Of a DNA stretch of 64,000 nt, positions 18,391 to 28,426 are shown in pieces. The DNA is from Anaplasma platys (GTDB taxonomy: Bacteria > Pseudomonadota > Alphaproteobacteria > Rickettsiales > Anaplasmataceae), in NCBI RefSeq assembly GCF_012790675.1, contig NZ_CP046391.1, forward strand, positions 224,376 through 288,375, read 5' to 3'. Numbering within the stretch: position 1 is the first letter of the stretch; every line of letters starts with the position of its first letter. The notes under the pieces are model-generated. The model worked only from the letters and a program-made list of their open reading frames with translations, ran no database searches and was not told where the DNA came from. The position numbers and the translations under genes are program-made.

Positions 18391-19083
18391 CTATTTATAC
18401 TTTCCCTTGCGGCACTCTTTGATATGTCTTAGAGGGTCAACAGACTTGCCGTTATGTTTCATGGCAAAACAGAAGAAATGTCCCTTTTGGTTTTGGACAT
18501 GACCTGAAACAGTGCTAGTAGTGCCAAGTGCGCCTCCTACAAAAACTGTATCGCCAATTTTGACGCTGATCTCATCCAGGTGATGATACATAGTTATAGT
18601 GTACTTGTCGTGCTCCAGGATCACCATATTTCCGTAGTCCTGCAGGCCTTTTCCTATATACAAGACCTTTCCACCAGAAGAAGCAACAGCCTGGGTAGGG
18701 ACATCAACAACTATCGCGGCGCCGTCTCCACAATTAGCTCCAGCTGTACTGGTGAAACGTTGTGATGCAAGAACTTCGCTGTCTAGTGGCATCTCAAAGT
18801 CACACCTAACGTGCTCTTTTGCGAGACTAGGAGTGTCGGTGGAATAAATATCCCCCACTATAACCTTACCTTGTCTAGTTTTTGAGCCCGCCGTAGCTGG
18901 GCCACCACGGTCTCTTACCACACGATACCTGGGATCTGCTTCCTTTGTCCCGTAAAACTCCTCACCCCGCAGTAAAACAGGAGCGGGATTCTGCGTTAAA
19001 CAACCGGCCAAAAGCAACAAACACGCTGCAAATCCTACTGTCCGCACATTTGTCTGTTTCTTACTCTGCAACTCATATATCAT
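18391..19083 (-). CDS. M23-type (NlpD/EnvC-like) lipoprotein, probably catalytically inactive
   Basis: A 230-residue predicted lipoprotein: a basic n-region, hydrophobic helix and lipobox LLAGC with Cys28. The C-terminal ~110 residues follow the M23 (LytM) fold pattern: VVDVPTQAVASSGGKVLYIGKGLQDYGNMVILEHDKYTITMYHHL in order, then IGDTVFVGGALGTT, and an ending like NGKSVDPLRHI. The zinc ligands are not all kept: the usual HLHFE motif reads GHFFCFA, and the HxxxD position is absent. Like NlpD and EnvC it may activate an amidase rather than cut murein. It is divergent from glpX, about 50 bases away. Confidence 0.75.
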   Translation of the reverse strand: MIYELQSKKQTNVRTVGFAACLLLLAGCLTQNPAPVLLRGEEFYGTKEADPRYRVVRDRGGPATAGSKTRQGKVIVGDIYSTDTPSLAKEHVRCDFEMPLDSEVLASQRFTSTAGANCGDGAAIVVDVPTQAVASSGGKVLYIGKGLQDYGNMVILEHDKYTITMYHHLDEISVKIGDTVFVGGALGTTSTVSGHVQNQKGHFFCFAMKHNGKSVDPLRHIKECRKGKYK

Positions 19084-19134
19084 AATGTAGTAAGAGACTT
19101 TTGTTAATGACTATTTCAGTATGGTAGAGAGTAA

Positions 19135-20064
19135 ATGTTAGTAGAAGACCTGTGTTATAGATTTCTAAAGGTTACGGAACTTGCAGCGTTTGAGGCTTAC
19201 CAGTTTGCAGGTAGGGCCGATGAAAAGGGTGCGGACAAAGCTGCTGTAAACGCAGTGCGTTCGGCACTAAATGCGATGGACATAGACGGAAGGGTAGTCA
19301 TAGGTGAAGGGGAGCGCGATAAAGCTCCAATGTTGTATTGTGGCGAGAAAGTTGGCAAGGGGGGAATCTCCCTGGATATAGCTGTGGATCCTCTGGAAGG
19401 TACCACCACCTGCGCGTCATACAAAGATGGCGCGATGTCTGTGATAGCAGTTGCCGAAAGAGATAGTCTTTTGCAGGCTCCTGACGTTTATATGGACAAG
19501 ATAGCGGTCGGTCCCGGCCTTCCATTAGGCGTTATATCGCTGCAGAATGATTTGAAGACTAATATGGGCAATCTAGCAGATGCCAGGGAGTGTGATGTAT
19601 CTGATCTTGTGGCTGTCGTGCTGAAGAGAGAAAGACATGATTCTCTAATAGGTGAGTTACGTGCGTTGGGAGCGCGTATTAGGTTGATAGATGATGGAGA
19701 CATAGGCGCCGTTATCTCCATGATTAGGGGTGAAAGTGACATATGTCTTGGAATAGGAGGAGCTCCTGAAGGTGTGCTTTCCGCGGTGGCACTCGCTGCA
19801 GTGGGTGGGCAGATTTATGGAAAATTGGTTTTAAATACGCCCGAACTGCGTTCTAGAGCTGCCGAATGTGGAATAGAGGATTGTGACAAATCTTACTCAG
19901 TTGCGGACATGGTAAGAGGTGACGCATTTTTCGTAGCGACTGGGATCACTGATAGCACCTTGCTCGGTGGCATTAGGTTTGATGATAATAGTTGGGAAAC
20001 CGACTCGATAATCTTTGCTCCTGGAGGTGCAGTAATGCAGGTGAGGCACGCACATCAACTGTGA
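19135..20064 (+). CDS. glpX: Fructose-1,6-bisphosphatase class II, GlpX
   Basis: Hydrolyses fructose 1,6-bisphosphate to fructose 6-phosphate, an irreversible step of gluconeogenesis, which these bacteria need because they do not grow on hexoses. The 309-residue length is typical. Class II motifs are all seen: FEAYQFAGRADEKGADKAAV near the N-terminus, IGEGERDKAPML, the metal-binding DIAVDPLEGTT, YMDKIAVGPG, and GIGGAPEGVLSAVAL. The ATG at 19135 follows an AGAGAG ribosome site at about 6 bases. Confidence 0.96.
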   Translation: MLVEDLCYRFLKVTELAAFEAYQFAGRADEKGADKAAVNAVRSALNAMDIDGRVVIGEGERDKAPMLYCGEKVGKGGISLDIAVDPLEGTTTCASYKDGAMSVIAVAERDSLLQAPDVYMDKIAVGPGLPLGVISLQNDLKTNMGNLADARECDVSDLVAVVLKRERHDSLIGELRALGARIRLIDDGDIGAVISMIRGESDICLGIGGAPEGVLSAVALAAVGGQIYGKLVLNTPELRSRAAECGIEDCDKSYSVADMVRGDAFFVATGITDSTLLGGIRFDDNSWETDSIIFAPGGAVMQVRHAHQL

Positions 20065-21163
20065 TTTAGACTAGATGGGACCGAGAGTTGTTTGATACGT
20101 AAGGCTTGTGCATGCACAAGGTGACAGTTGAGGTGCATTCTGTCCTGTGTTGTTTGTGATGAGCACAATGCGCCAGCTCGCTGCAAAACCCCTCTTGTTT
20201 GCTAGACAAGCGAATCTTTATATGTATCAGTGGGTGATGTCCGTTGGCGGCAGTAACAGTTCTGGTTGAGCAGTTCAAACATTCTGATATGATGTCATTG
20301 ATAGTTCACGGTAATGCGGTAGTTCTTCTTAGTCACTTTCCGACACTTTGCAAGGTGCAATTTTGTTGGCTAACTGTCCCCAAAGGGTACCGCTGTTGTT
20401 GGAAGCTTAAAGACAACATGACCCCATGCAGGATGTTTTGTGTGCCTTTGTTACTCGAATGAGGACGGTGAACTGCCGCCCGGAAGGGAAAGTTGTTTAC
20501 TTGTGGTATACTCATATATTGCTGTTTTTTGTATCCTTGTGACGTGTTGTGTGGCCGATGATAGGTTGCGGCAGTGTGGCTTAATAAGTTCAGTAACGGG
20601 GGCTTTTGCAGATACGCGATGAAAAGCATGTTGCATGAGATTCCCGGGAGCTCCGTAGTTCACTGGTGGTAGACTACAGACCATTGTTACGGTGTTATTT
20701 TAAATGCCTTATCGAGACCTGTGTCCGCGTGATGCACTTATGCCAATTAAAGCTGCATTAGCGAGGCTCAATGAGTTTTAGTGGCCAGTTTGCATCTGGG
20801 TTATAGTTTTGGACGATCTGCAATGGAAAGCTGTTACAATTTCCGGGAGTTTTGTAGTGCACTAGTAGTGTTGCTACAGACTGTCGTTATGGTGTTGGGG
20901 CTACTTTAATGTCTTCTCAGAACCTATTCTGTGACGCTTTGAGTAGCCAATGGGGACTGCGGTAGTGTACACAATGAGTTTTGGTAGCTGGTGCGGCACA
21001 TGCATGGGGCTGTCGTACTACTGGTAGCGGTAGGCCTGCTGTCATAGTTATAAGTCTGCTTTGTTTTTGACGGGGTGTCATCACGTTGGCATACGCATTG
21101 TGCATTTACGGTCCATTCGGGGAGGATTACCTTCCCGCTCAGGGGACACTGAACTTTTTCCCA
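20065..21163. other. 1.1-kb gene-free interval with degenerate repeats
   Basis: glpX and mnmG converge here. No gene is supported. Two related segments, about 20640-20705 and 20840-20905, share TTCCGGGAG, a GTAGT(T/G)CACT core, CTACAGAC and GTTA(C/T)GGTGTT. A third, weaker relative is at about 31715-31775. They may be copies of an old dispersed element. Confidence 0.4.
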
Positions 21164-23059
21164 TCAGTCTGAAGACTTATGTTGGCAACGCAAGTGTATT
21201 AGGATATTAGCTATGGCAGCGGGTGTCATACCGGGAATCCTTCTTGCAGCACCTATGGAAAAAGGTCTGGTAAACTGGAGCTTTTCCTGCAATTCCCTAG
21301 AGAGACCATAGACGTTTGCGTACTCTATGTCCACGGGTATAGATAAGTGTTCCTCTTCTAGGAAGGATTTTATGTCTGCTTCCTGCCTCTTGAGGTAAGG
21401 AGCATACTTGCCTTCAATCTCGACCATCGCCAACGCTGTGTTACTAAACTTTTGTAGAGACGGCCAAATTTTTAGCAATCCAGACATGCCAACGTTCGGG
21501 TAACTAAGTAAGTCGTACGCGCTCTTGAGCTCGCCATTTTGAGAAACTGTAATACCGAACTCTGCGAGCCTGTTAGGTGTCGTGTTTATTCCTTTTAGTA
21601 CATTGGCCAGAGAAGTCATCTCATCTTTTTTCCGTGAGTACGCCTGGAAGCGCCCTTTGGAGACCAGAGAGCAACAATACCCAAACTCAGTTAAGCGCAT
21701 ATCGGCGTTGTCAGAACGCAGCGACAATCTATACTCTGCCCTTGATGTGAACAGCCTATATGGTTCACTCGTTCCCAGAGTCACTAGATCATCGATCATG
21801 ACACCAATGTATGCGTCACTGCGTTTTAGGATGATTGGCTGCTTATCCGATGACAATGACAGTGCAGCATTGGCCCCAGCTATCAACCCTTGCCCTGCAG
21901 CCTCTTCATATCCCGTGGTGCCGTTAATTTGCCCAGCGAAGAAGAGGCCCTCAATCTTTTTTGTTTCCAGGGTGTGGTACAGTTCTCGTGGATCAATGAA
22001 GTTGTACTCCACTGTGTATCCATGGCGAATCATCTCAGCATCGTGAAGTCCCACGATGCTGCGGATCATCTTGAGCTGTATATCCACCGGGCAAGAGGTA
22101 GATATGCCATTGGGGTAAACTAGATCAGAGTTTAATCCCTCTGGCTCCAAGAAAATTTGATGTCTCTCATGGTTGGGAAACCTACGTACCTTTTCTTCGA
22201 TGGATGGGCAGTATCTTGGTGCCATCACATCTATCAGAGACTCGCAACGAGATCCTGCAAGGTGAATGTTGCTTCTAATTATTTCATGTGTTTTCTCATT
22301 TGTGTGTGTCACATAGCATGAGACCTGGGGTAGCGATATTGTTTCACTCATAAACGAAAAAGGCGTAGGGTAGACATCGCCCTTTTGTTCTGTAAGCTGC
22401 GTCCAGTCTATGCTGTTTTTATCCAGCCTTGGTGGCGTTCCAGTTTTTAGGCGCCCCAGTTGGAATCCATGTGCTGCAAGCGACTTTGGTAGCATTGTAG
22501 AAGGGCCTTCACCAATGCGCCCTGCAGGGAAGCTCTCACTGCCAACATGTATGGTGCCCCCCAAGAAAGTTCCGGTAGCCAAGACTAGCCTGGTAGTTTT
22601 TATACATGTACCGCTGGCAAGCAATACCGAGGAAATGCGAGGTTTTCCCTCATGTGAATCCACGGTGAAATCTATCACTTCGTCAGCGATTGCAGCGATA
22701 TTGGGATAACTCAAAATAGCTTCCTGCATACAGGTTTTGTAAACATCGCGGTCAGCCTGAGCTCTTGGTCCCCAAACTGCTGGTCCCTTGCTTCTATTCA
22801 GGATCACGGAGTGGATGCTTGATTTGTCTATAACCTTACCCATCAAACCGTCAAGTGCGTCAACCTCCCTGACTACCACTCCCTTGGCTATGCCGCCAAT
22901 TGCTGGATTGCAAGACATCTCACCGATAGACTCCAGCTTATGGGTAACAAGTAAAGTCTTCGCCCCAACTCGTGCAGCAGCCGCAGCGGCCTCACAGCCA
23001 GCATGGCCCCCTCCCACGACGACGACGTCATAATCCATATCTGACACTAGCTTGCACAC
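21164..23059 (-). CDS. mnmG: tRNA U34 carboxymethylaminomethyl-modifying enzyme MnmG (GidA)
   Basis: With MnmE, MnmG adds the cmnm group to wobble uridine-34 of several tRNAs using FAD, glycine and methylene-THF. The 631-residue length is normal. The FAD motif [17 protein letters not shown] is at the N-terminus, followed by [29 protein letters not shown] and [11 protein letters not shown], the [21 protein letters not shown] block (in pieces), and [20 protein letters not shown] 23059 is supported by GGAGG 9 bases upstream; an ATG seven codons in is the alternative. It is divergent from purQ. Confidence 0.97.
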   Translation of the reverse strand: MCKLVSDMDYDVVVVGGGHAGCEAAAAAARVGAKTLLVTHKLESIGEMSCNPAIGGIAKGVVVREVDALDGLMGKVIDKSSIHSVILNRSKGPAVWGPRAQADRDVYKTCMQEAILSYPNIAAIADEVIDFTVDSHEGKPRISSVLLASGTCIKTTRLVLATGTFLGGTIHVGSESFPAGRIGEGPSTMLPKSLAAHGFQLGRLKTGTPPRLDKNSIDWTQLTEQKGDVYPTPFSFMSETISLPQVSCYVTHTNEKTHEIIRSNIHLAGSRCESLIDVMAPRYCPSIEEKVRRFPNHERHQIFLEPEGLNSDLVYPNGISTSCPVDIQLKMIRSIVGLHDAEMIRHGYTVEYNFIDPRELYHTLETKKIEGLFFAGQINGTTGYEEAAGQGLIAGANAALSLSSDKQPIILKRSDAYIGVMIDDLVTLGTSEPYRLFTSRAEYRLSLRSDNADMRLTEFGYCCSLVSKGRFQAYSRKKDEMTSLANVLKGINTTPNRLAEFGITVSQNGELKSAYDLLSYPNVGMSGLLKIWPSLQKFSNTALAMVEIEGKYAPYLKRQEADIKSFLEEEHLSIPVDIEYANVYGLSRELQEKLQFTRPFSIGAARRIPGMTPAAIANILIHLRCQHKSSD

Positions 23060-23142
23060 CCGGGTTAACCTCCGTAAATGGTAAAAATTAATACGTGTAA
23101 TGTCAAATAGTGCTAAACTTCATGTGTTTGTTGGGGATGCAC

Positions 23143-23925
23143 ATGAATGTAGTCGTTTTATCTGGATATGGCTTAAATTGCGAGGAAGAGACGCTTTTTG
23201 CTTTTCTCGAGGCCGGAAAGGGTGCCAAGACTACTGTGCGCGGTAGGGTGATGCATGTAAATGAGTTATTGGCGAATCCAAAGAAGCTTTTAGAATTCAA
23301 CACCATGGCCATTCCTGGGGGTTTCTCATATGGTGATGACACGGGGGCGGGAAATGCGTATGCACTAAGACTGATTCATGGGCTGAAAGAACAAATAAAA
23401 GAGTTTATGGAGCGCGACACCCTGATATTGGGAGTATGTAACGGATGCCAAATCTTACTGCGTATGTTGATTCCCGACGTTGCCTTGGTAGCAAATAATG
23501 TGGGGCGCTATCAGTGCAGATGGGTGCGAGTTAAGACCACTTGTGGTTCCCCATGGCTAGAAGGAATAGATGAAATGTATATACCAATTGCTCATGGGGA
23601 GGGAAAGTTTTGCGCATCTGCTGAAGTATTGCAGCGCCTGCAAGATGATAACTGTATAGCTATGCGCTATGTTGGTCCCAACGGCAACTTTGCTGATGGA
23701 GCGTTCCCACACAATCCCAATGGTTCAATGTATGATATTGCGGCGTTGATCCATGCTAAGGGGCGTGCCCTCTTGGTGATGCCGCATCCGGAAAGGGCGT
23801 TGTTCCTAACGCAGAGATATGACTGGACTGAGGTTTTAGCGGAGGCGAAACGCAACGGTGTAGATGTAGGGCATTATGCTGATGGATATCGGATTTTTGC
23901 CAATGCTGTGCGCTACTTTGTGTAA
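23143..23925 (+). CDS. purQ: Phosphoribosylformylglycinamidine synthase glutaminase subunit PurQ
   Basis: Class I glutamine amidotransferase that feeds ammonia to PurL in FGAM synthesis. The start at 23143 gives MNVVVLSGYGLNCEEET, with TTGGGG 6 bases upstream; upstream in-frame codons at 23110 and 23137 are less likely. The nucleophile cysteine is in LGVCNGCQILLR (about residue 100) and the His-Glu pair in MPHPERALF near the C-terminus. AIPGGFSYGDDTGAGNAYAL is typical of the PurQ/PurL glutaminase class. Its partner purL lies 9 kb upstream on the opposite strand. Confidence 0.96.
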   Translation: MNVVVLSGYGLNCEEETLFAFLEAGKGAKTTVRGRVMHVNELLANPKKLLEFNTMAIPGGFSYGDDTGAGNAYALRLIHGLKEQIKEFMERDTLILGVCNGCQILLRMLIPDVALVANNVGRYQCRWVRVKTTCGSPWLEGIDEMYIPIAHGEGKFCASAEVLQRLQDDNCIAMRYVGPNGNFADGAFPHNPNGSMYDIAALIHAKGRALLVMPHPERALFLTQRYDWTEVLAEAKRNGVDVGHYADGYRIFANAVRYFV

Positions 23926-24713
23926 TACATACAGCATTATTAAGTCCTTTAAGGTGCTGCAATAGCATGGGATTTCACTGCTGTACTAACTTCAAATGGC
24001 ATCGAATTCTCGCTATAACTCTCAATCGATTTTACAATAATCAGTTATGTCGTAAGTTGGTAAGCGCCCGAGCTTAATATCTGCAATCAACCGACTCTTT
24101 CAGAAGCGTATAACAACATTAGCGCGAAAGTGGCTGCCATGTAGCTGGTAAAATGTGTGTTGTTTGCGGTGGCTTCATTTTAAGTAACTAAGCGTGCAAT
24201 AATACTTCTTGTTTTATGGATGAAAGTAAAGCGGCGCATGCCAATCTGAATTTTCAGTTCATACCATGCCCTGTGCACTTATGTGCAAGTCAATTGCCAG
24301 CCACTTCTGATGTGTTTTTGATTCAAACTTTCCACTCACCTCCAACTAGGTGACTGTATTCACAATACGTTGCCTCTTGTATCCTGTAACGCTCGCCGGC
24401 GTGTATGTTTTTGTGCTGCGTTGTTAGGTATTCGCTACGAGCGCTAATTCTGTCTAACAAGTTATTGGGGAACGCTGCATCACTATGATAATTGCAGAGC
24501 ACAACACAACTGTCGCCGCGAATTTTTCAGCCATTGCACCACACTTTGTCTCATACATGTGGCATAGACAGCAAAGGCTTTGATCAAAAACTTATGAGCA
24601 AGAAATTTGGGCCACTGCTTCAAATCGAAACAATGGCCCATAGCTCAGCACCAGCTACACAACAGCATGCAATTTCAACTAGGAGAGTACTGTTATAGAC
24701 GTAGCTCCATATA
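23926..24713. other. Gene-free interval between purQ and the pepA cluster
   Basis: About 790 bases holding no supported gene, RNA or repeat. A 68-codon plus-strand frame at 24492 has no family features. Confidence 0.45.
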
Positions 24714-26199
24714 TTAGCAGCCGCTTTCGCAATGATCTCGCACGAATTTGTTCAACAACATTACGCCAAATCCGGTAGCTCTCTTTGGAGTGATTCGGTT
24801 TCCATCATCGTTCCATGCAACGCCAGAGATATCCAGGTGAGCCCAGCGAACCTTATTTGCAAAGCGCTGGAGGAACTGCGCAGCAGTAATACTCTCAGCA
24901 CCTTTCCACCTGTTGTTAGCGACGTTTTTCATGTCCGCAACTGTGGAGTCTATCATCCGTTCGTAATCATCTCCCATCGGCATACACCAGAGCCTTTCGT
25001 TAGTGGCAGCCCCTGAAGCTATAAGCTGATCGGCCAATAAATCGTCGTTAGCGAACAGACCCGCATACAGTCCTTCACCCAAAGACACTGTAATCTCTCC
25101 CGTCAATGTAGCAACATCGACCATAAATTTCGGAGAAAAGGTCTTTTGTGTGTACTACAGCGCATCGGCAGACAACAATCTTCCTTATCCAAAACTTCTA
25201 TAGTCTGTTTTGACATCGAAGTTATGATATCGCCCGGACGCTGTGCATTTCCTCCGACGGCATTTTCTGCCAGGCCAACAACTCCCACCGCATTCACTGG
25301 AGCATTACGTGATGCAAGCGCCTTGATTAGCCAGCTACAGCAGCACCGGCCATAGCGTGAGTCATATTCCACATGCCGTAAGCAGGCTTGAGCGATAGAC
25401 CTCCAGTGTCGAACGTATTCCTTTTCCGACAAAAGCAAGAGTATCCTTGCTACCAGTCTTTCCGTTCCATTTCATCACTACCATACAAGTCTTCTTGCTA
25501 CTAGCTTGTCCGACAGACAGAAGCGCCCCCATTCTTTCAGCTCTCAGCTTTTCCTCGTGTAGTATTTCTACGTGGACACCAAGTGGCGAAAGCTCAGAAC
25601 GAATCCGTTGAGCACATTCTTCAGGATAAAGAACATTGGCAGGCTCGGACACAAGCAAGCGAGTAAAGAATACAACATCACCTTCGGTCCTAAGCAGCTT
25701 GAAATCACTTTCTGCAGCAGAAACATTGCCCTGAACCGCAAGTGCAAGTTCTTCCACTTGTGTTCCACACGTGTCTTTGTTATGGCTTAAATACTTATTG
25801 AACTTAAAACTACGCAAAAGAGCATCGTATGCTACTCTTGCCTACTGCCCTTTGGGAGCAACAACTAAGCCCCCCAGTAGCTTCGATCTCCTCCAAGCGA
25901 GCATAGATCGCGCCAACTAGATCAGCAGCTTTATGGGCTCATAGTTTCAGACCTAGCTCCCAGTCCATACAGCAGCACTGTGCGACCCTCTGGGGTCACG
26001 ATTGCGGGCATGGAGCCGGCGAACTTCCCAGTAAAAGACGAAGCCTCCTTTTCATTGATCACGACCTTGGCTTCATTGTCGCTGAGCACGCCGCCATCTT
26101 CCAATGATGTTTCATTTGTGTAAGCACCAACTACAAGCACAGACGCTTCTTGTAGAGCTGAAACACCTGGTGCCAACAAAAAACGAAGCGCCTAACTAT
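24714..26199 (-). pseudogene. Leucyl aminopeptidase pseudogene (third pepA copy)
   Basis: A whole pepA gene is recognisable but spread over at least three minus-strand frames: the N-terminal domain (25931-26179), the middle (25362-25817, then 25103-25438), and the C-terminal catalytic end (24714-25124, with [10 protein letters not shown] and GFGVMLLNKF). The initiator has become ATA (26197-26199). The zinc/catalytic NTDAEGR motif has decayed to DKEDCC. It ends in the same place as the intact copy at 29081. Its 5' flank (26220-26275) resembles the flank of the second copy, so the duplication included upstream DNA. Confidence 0.95.
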
Positions 26200-26833
26200 G
26201 TCTATCTTTCCCCAATAATCAAAAATTGACACGGCGTGCCAAATTTGTTTGAAATCCGTATCAAGTGACCCCGCGGAGGGTTATGGTTAACGGTTATGAC
26301 CAAGCTATGGTGGCTCCTTCCCCCTCGCGTCCTAGTTGGTTTAAGGCCATGGGTTTGATAGCATTTGTGAAATGTGTACGTGGAGGAGGGTATAACAGGA
26401 AAATGTTGGTGTGGACAGTAGTTCAAACACTGAAACCCCAGGGTTAATCTAGTCGCGGTGGCCCAGTCTTTTAGGCTTTGAGCGCCTATCCTGAGGGCTG
26501 CCAGAGGCGTGCTCGTCCCCAAGCTTTCCAGAATCACTGCGGTGAAGCTACATTTTATACTCGCTGCGAGTGCAAATTGTGCTGAACCCGTCCACATTCC
26601 CCCTGAGTACAATTTAGGGTTCTTCTTCCTATTATTATGCTAAATACTGACGCCAAGGTTCTTTCGTTAAACGGTAAATACTGTTGAGACTCCTTTCTAA
26701 GGATGTGGGGTAGACTGACCCTGAACAGAGAGTACACCAATAGCAGGAAACCCCGGCGCCAGTGCGCCCCAGAACAGAAGCCTCAATGTTTGAGTTGTTG
26801 TCGGAAACCATATAGATTTCCGACGTACCCGTG
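26200..26833. other. Interval between pepA copies three and two
   Basis: The first ~75 bases duplicate the upstream flank of pepA copy two (TTGACACGGCGTGCCAAATT here against TTGACTCGGCATGCTAAATT at 28364). After that the similarity ends and does not continue into purN. Two minus-strand frames (26202-26612, 26635-26892) have no recognisable family and may be remnants. Confidence 0.45.
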
Positions 26834-28207
26834 CTATTTACGTTGTTTAGCCACCGTAGGTTTTTTAGGAGTTTCGTGATACTGCTGCACAAACCTATTT
26901 AGCAACATCACTCCGAATCCCGATCCACGGACCTTAGTGGCTTTGTCAGATTCCATCCCAGCCATATCGATGTGGGCCCACGGAATGTTATCAACAAAGC
27001 GCGCTAAGAACTGAGCAGCCGTTATAGCTCCTCCTTCACGCGGTCCGAGGTTTTTCATGTCCGCGATGTGAGAATCTATAGTTCGATCGAAAACCTCGCC
27101 CATGGGCATGCGCCATACTTTTTCTCCAACAGCTGTCCCTGCGTCAGTAAGCTGACGAGAAAGCGTGTCGTCGTTTGAGAACAACCCCGCATACTCACAA
27201 CCCAACGCAACCATATTTGCCCCAGTAAGCGTGGCTATATCTACTATAAGTTTGGGAGCGAATTTCTTTTGTGCGTACCACATTGAGTCCGCCAAGGTCA
27301 GCCTTCCTTCAGCGTCTGTGTTAACAATCTCGATCGTTTGACCAGACATGGAAGTCACAACATCGTCTGGACGATAAGCACCACCACCGACTGCATTTTC
27401 TACCAAGCCCACAACGCCAACAGCGTTGACTCGCGCATTGCGCACTGCTAAAGTTCTTAACAACCCTGCTACTGCCGCGGAACCAGCCATATCACCCTTC
27501 ATACCTATCATGTACTGTTGTGGTTTGAGTGACAGCCCTCCGGTGTCGAAGGTGATTCCCTTTCCGACAAAGGCAAGCGTATCTTTAGATCTGGAATTAC
27601 CATTCCACTCCATTACTACTAGGCGAGACTTCTTATCACTACCAGCGCCCACTCCTAGGAGGGCCCCCATTCCCTCGGCCTTCATTCTCTCTTCGTTCAA
27701 TACCTCCACCTTCACTCCAAGCGGCTCAAGCTCAGCGCGAATTCGCCTGGCATACTCTTCGGGATGGAGAACGTTTGCAGGTTCAGATACCAGAGAACGA
27801 GCGAAAAACACAGACTCTCCTTCTGCTTTTAGGGAATCAAAGTCCCCTTCCACAGAAGTTACGTCACCTGAAACAGCAAGAGCAATCTCCTCTACTTTAG
27901 CAGCATGGGCATCCTTTTTTCTGCTGAAATACTTGTTGAACTTGTAACTTTTCAACATTGCGCCGTAGGCCAGCCTTGCCTCGATGTTTTGTGGCGCGAT
28001 AACCATGGCCTTCGCAGCTTTTATTTTCTCTAAGTTAGAATAAATTGTCCCGCCCAGTTCCATTGCTTTAAGATCAGATAAATCAGACTCCTTACCTAGC
28101 CCCACCAGCAGTACAGTTTTTTCATCCGGAGTAATTATGATAGGCATCAAGCTAGCGAATTCTCCAGTGAACCCGTGAGCCTCTGTCGTCGCCAGAATTA
28201 TTTCCAC
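26834..28207 (-). CDS. Leucyl aminopeptidase, second copy, frameshifted N-terminus
   Basis: M17 family cytosolic aminopeptidase that releases N-terminal residues using two metal ions. This 457-residue frame from a GTG at 28207 starts inside the N-terminal domain. It keeps the complete C-terminal catalytic domain: [28 protein letters not shown] and VNTDAEGRLTLADS with the lysine, aspartate and glutamate ligands, then PWAHIDMAG. About 43 further N-terminal residues are present upstream in another frame (28334 down to about 28225), so compared with its intact paralogue it has lost two bases near a CAAAAACAAG run. It may be a working truncated enzyme, a recoded gene or a young pseudogene. Confidence 0.8.
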   Translation of the reverse strand: MEIILATTEAHGFTGEFASLMPIIITPDEKTVLLVGLGKESDLSDLKAMELGGTIYSNLEKIKAAKAMVIAPQNIEARLAYGAMLKSYKFNKYFSRKKDAHAAKVEEIALAVSGDVTSVEGDFDSLKAEGESVFFARSLVSEPANVLHPEEYARRIRAELEPLGVKVEVLNEERMKAEGMGALLGVGAGSDKKSRLVVMEWNGNSRSKDTLAFVGKGITFDTGGLSLKPQQYMIGMKGDMAGSAAVAGLLRTLAVRNARVNAVGVVGLVENAVGGGAYRPDDVVTSMSGQTIEIVNTDAEGRLTLADSMWYAQKKFAPKLIVDIATLTGANMVALGCEYAGLFSNDDTLSRQLTDAGTAVGEKVWRMPMGEVFDRTIDSHIADMKNLGPREGGAITAAQFLARFVDNIPWAHIDMAGMESDKATKVRGSGFGVMLLNRFVQQYHETPKKPTVAKQRK

Positions 28208-28221
28208 TTCTTGTTTTTGTC

Positions 28222-28334
28222 ACGCCTCCATGCTCTAGTTGGTGGCTACCCTCGTAAATACCAACCACGAGCACTGCTGCCCTTAGAAAGGCGCTGATGC
28301 CTGAGGCTAAACTGAGAAATGAAATTCCTACCAT
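28222..28334 (-). pseudogene. Out-of-frame N-terminus of pepA copy two
   Basis: The ATG at 28334 begins MVGISFLSLASGISAF, matching MASISFFGLASGVSAL of the intact paralogue, and continues through VLVVGIYEG and LEHGGV. Then it shifts out of the main frame at about 28222-28226 and runs to an early stop at 28152. The ribosome site is GGAAAGGA directly after an 11-G tract. The segment shows that the original gene began here. Confidence 0.88.
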
Positions 28335-28342
28335 TATCCTTT

Positions 28343-28353
28343 CCCCCCCCCCC
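28343..28353. repeat. 11-C (minus strand 11-G) homopolymer before pepA copy two
   Basis: Eleven C on the plus strand read as eleven G in the mRNA sense of pepA copy two. The tract ends 8 bases before the ATG and merges into the ribosome-binding region. The dead third copy has only four G at the corresponding place. Confidence 0.97.
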
Positions 28354-28426
28354 TCATGAAGATTGACTCGGCATGCTAAATTTATTTGAAATTCATGTCA
28401 AGATGCTGCCGCGTGGAAGTTGCAGC

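Noticed and set aside
24000..24713. Possible tmRNA or other structured RNA in the long gap after purQ
   Set aside because: No tRNA-like acceptor arm, TPsiC sequence or tag-peptide frame was found.
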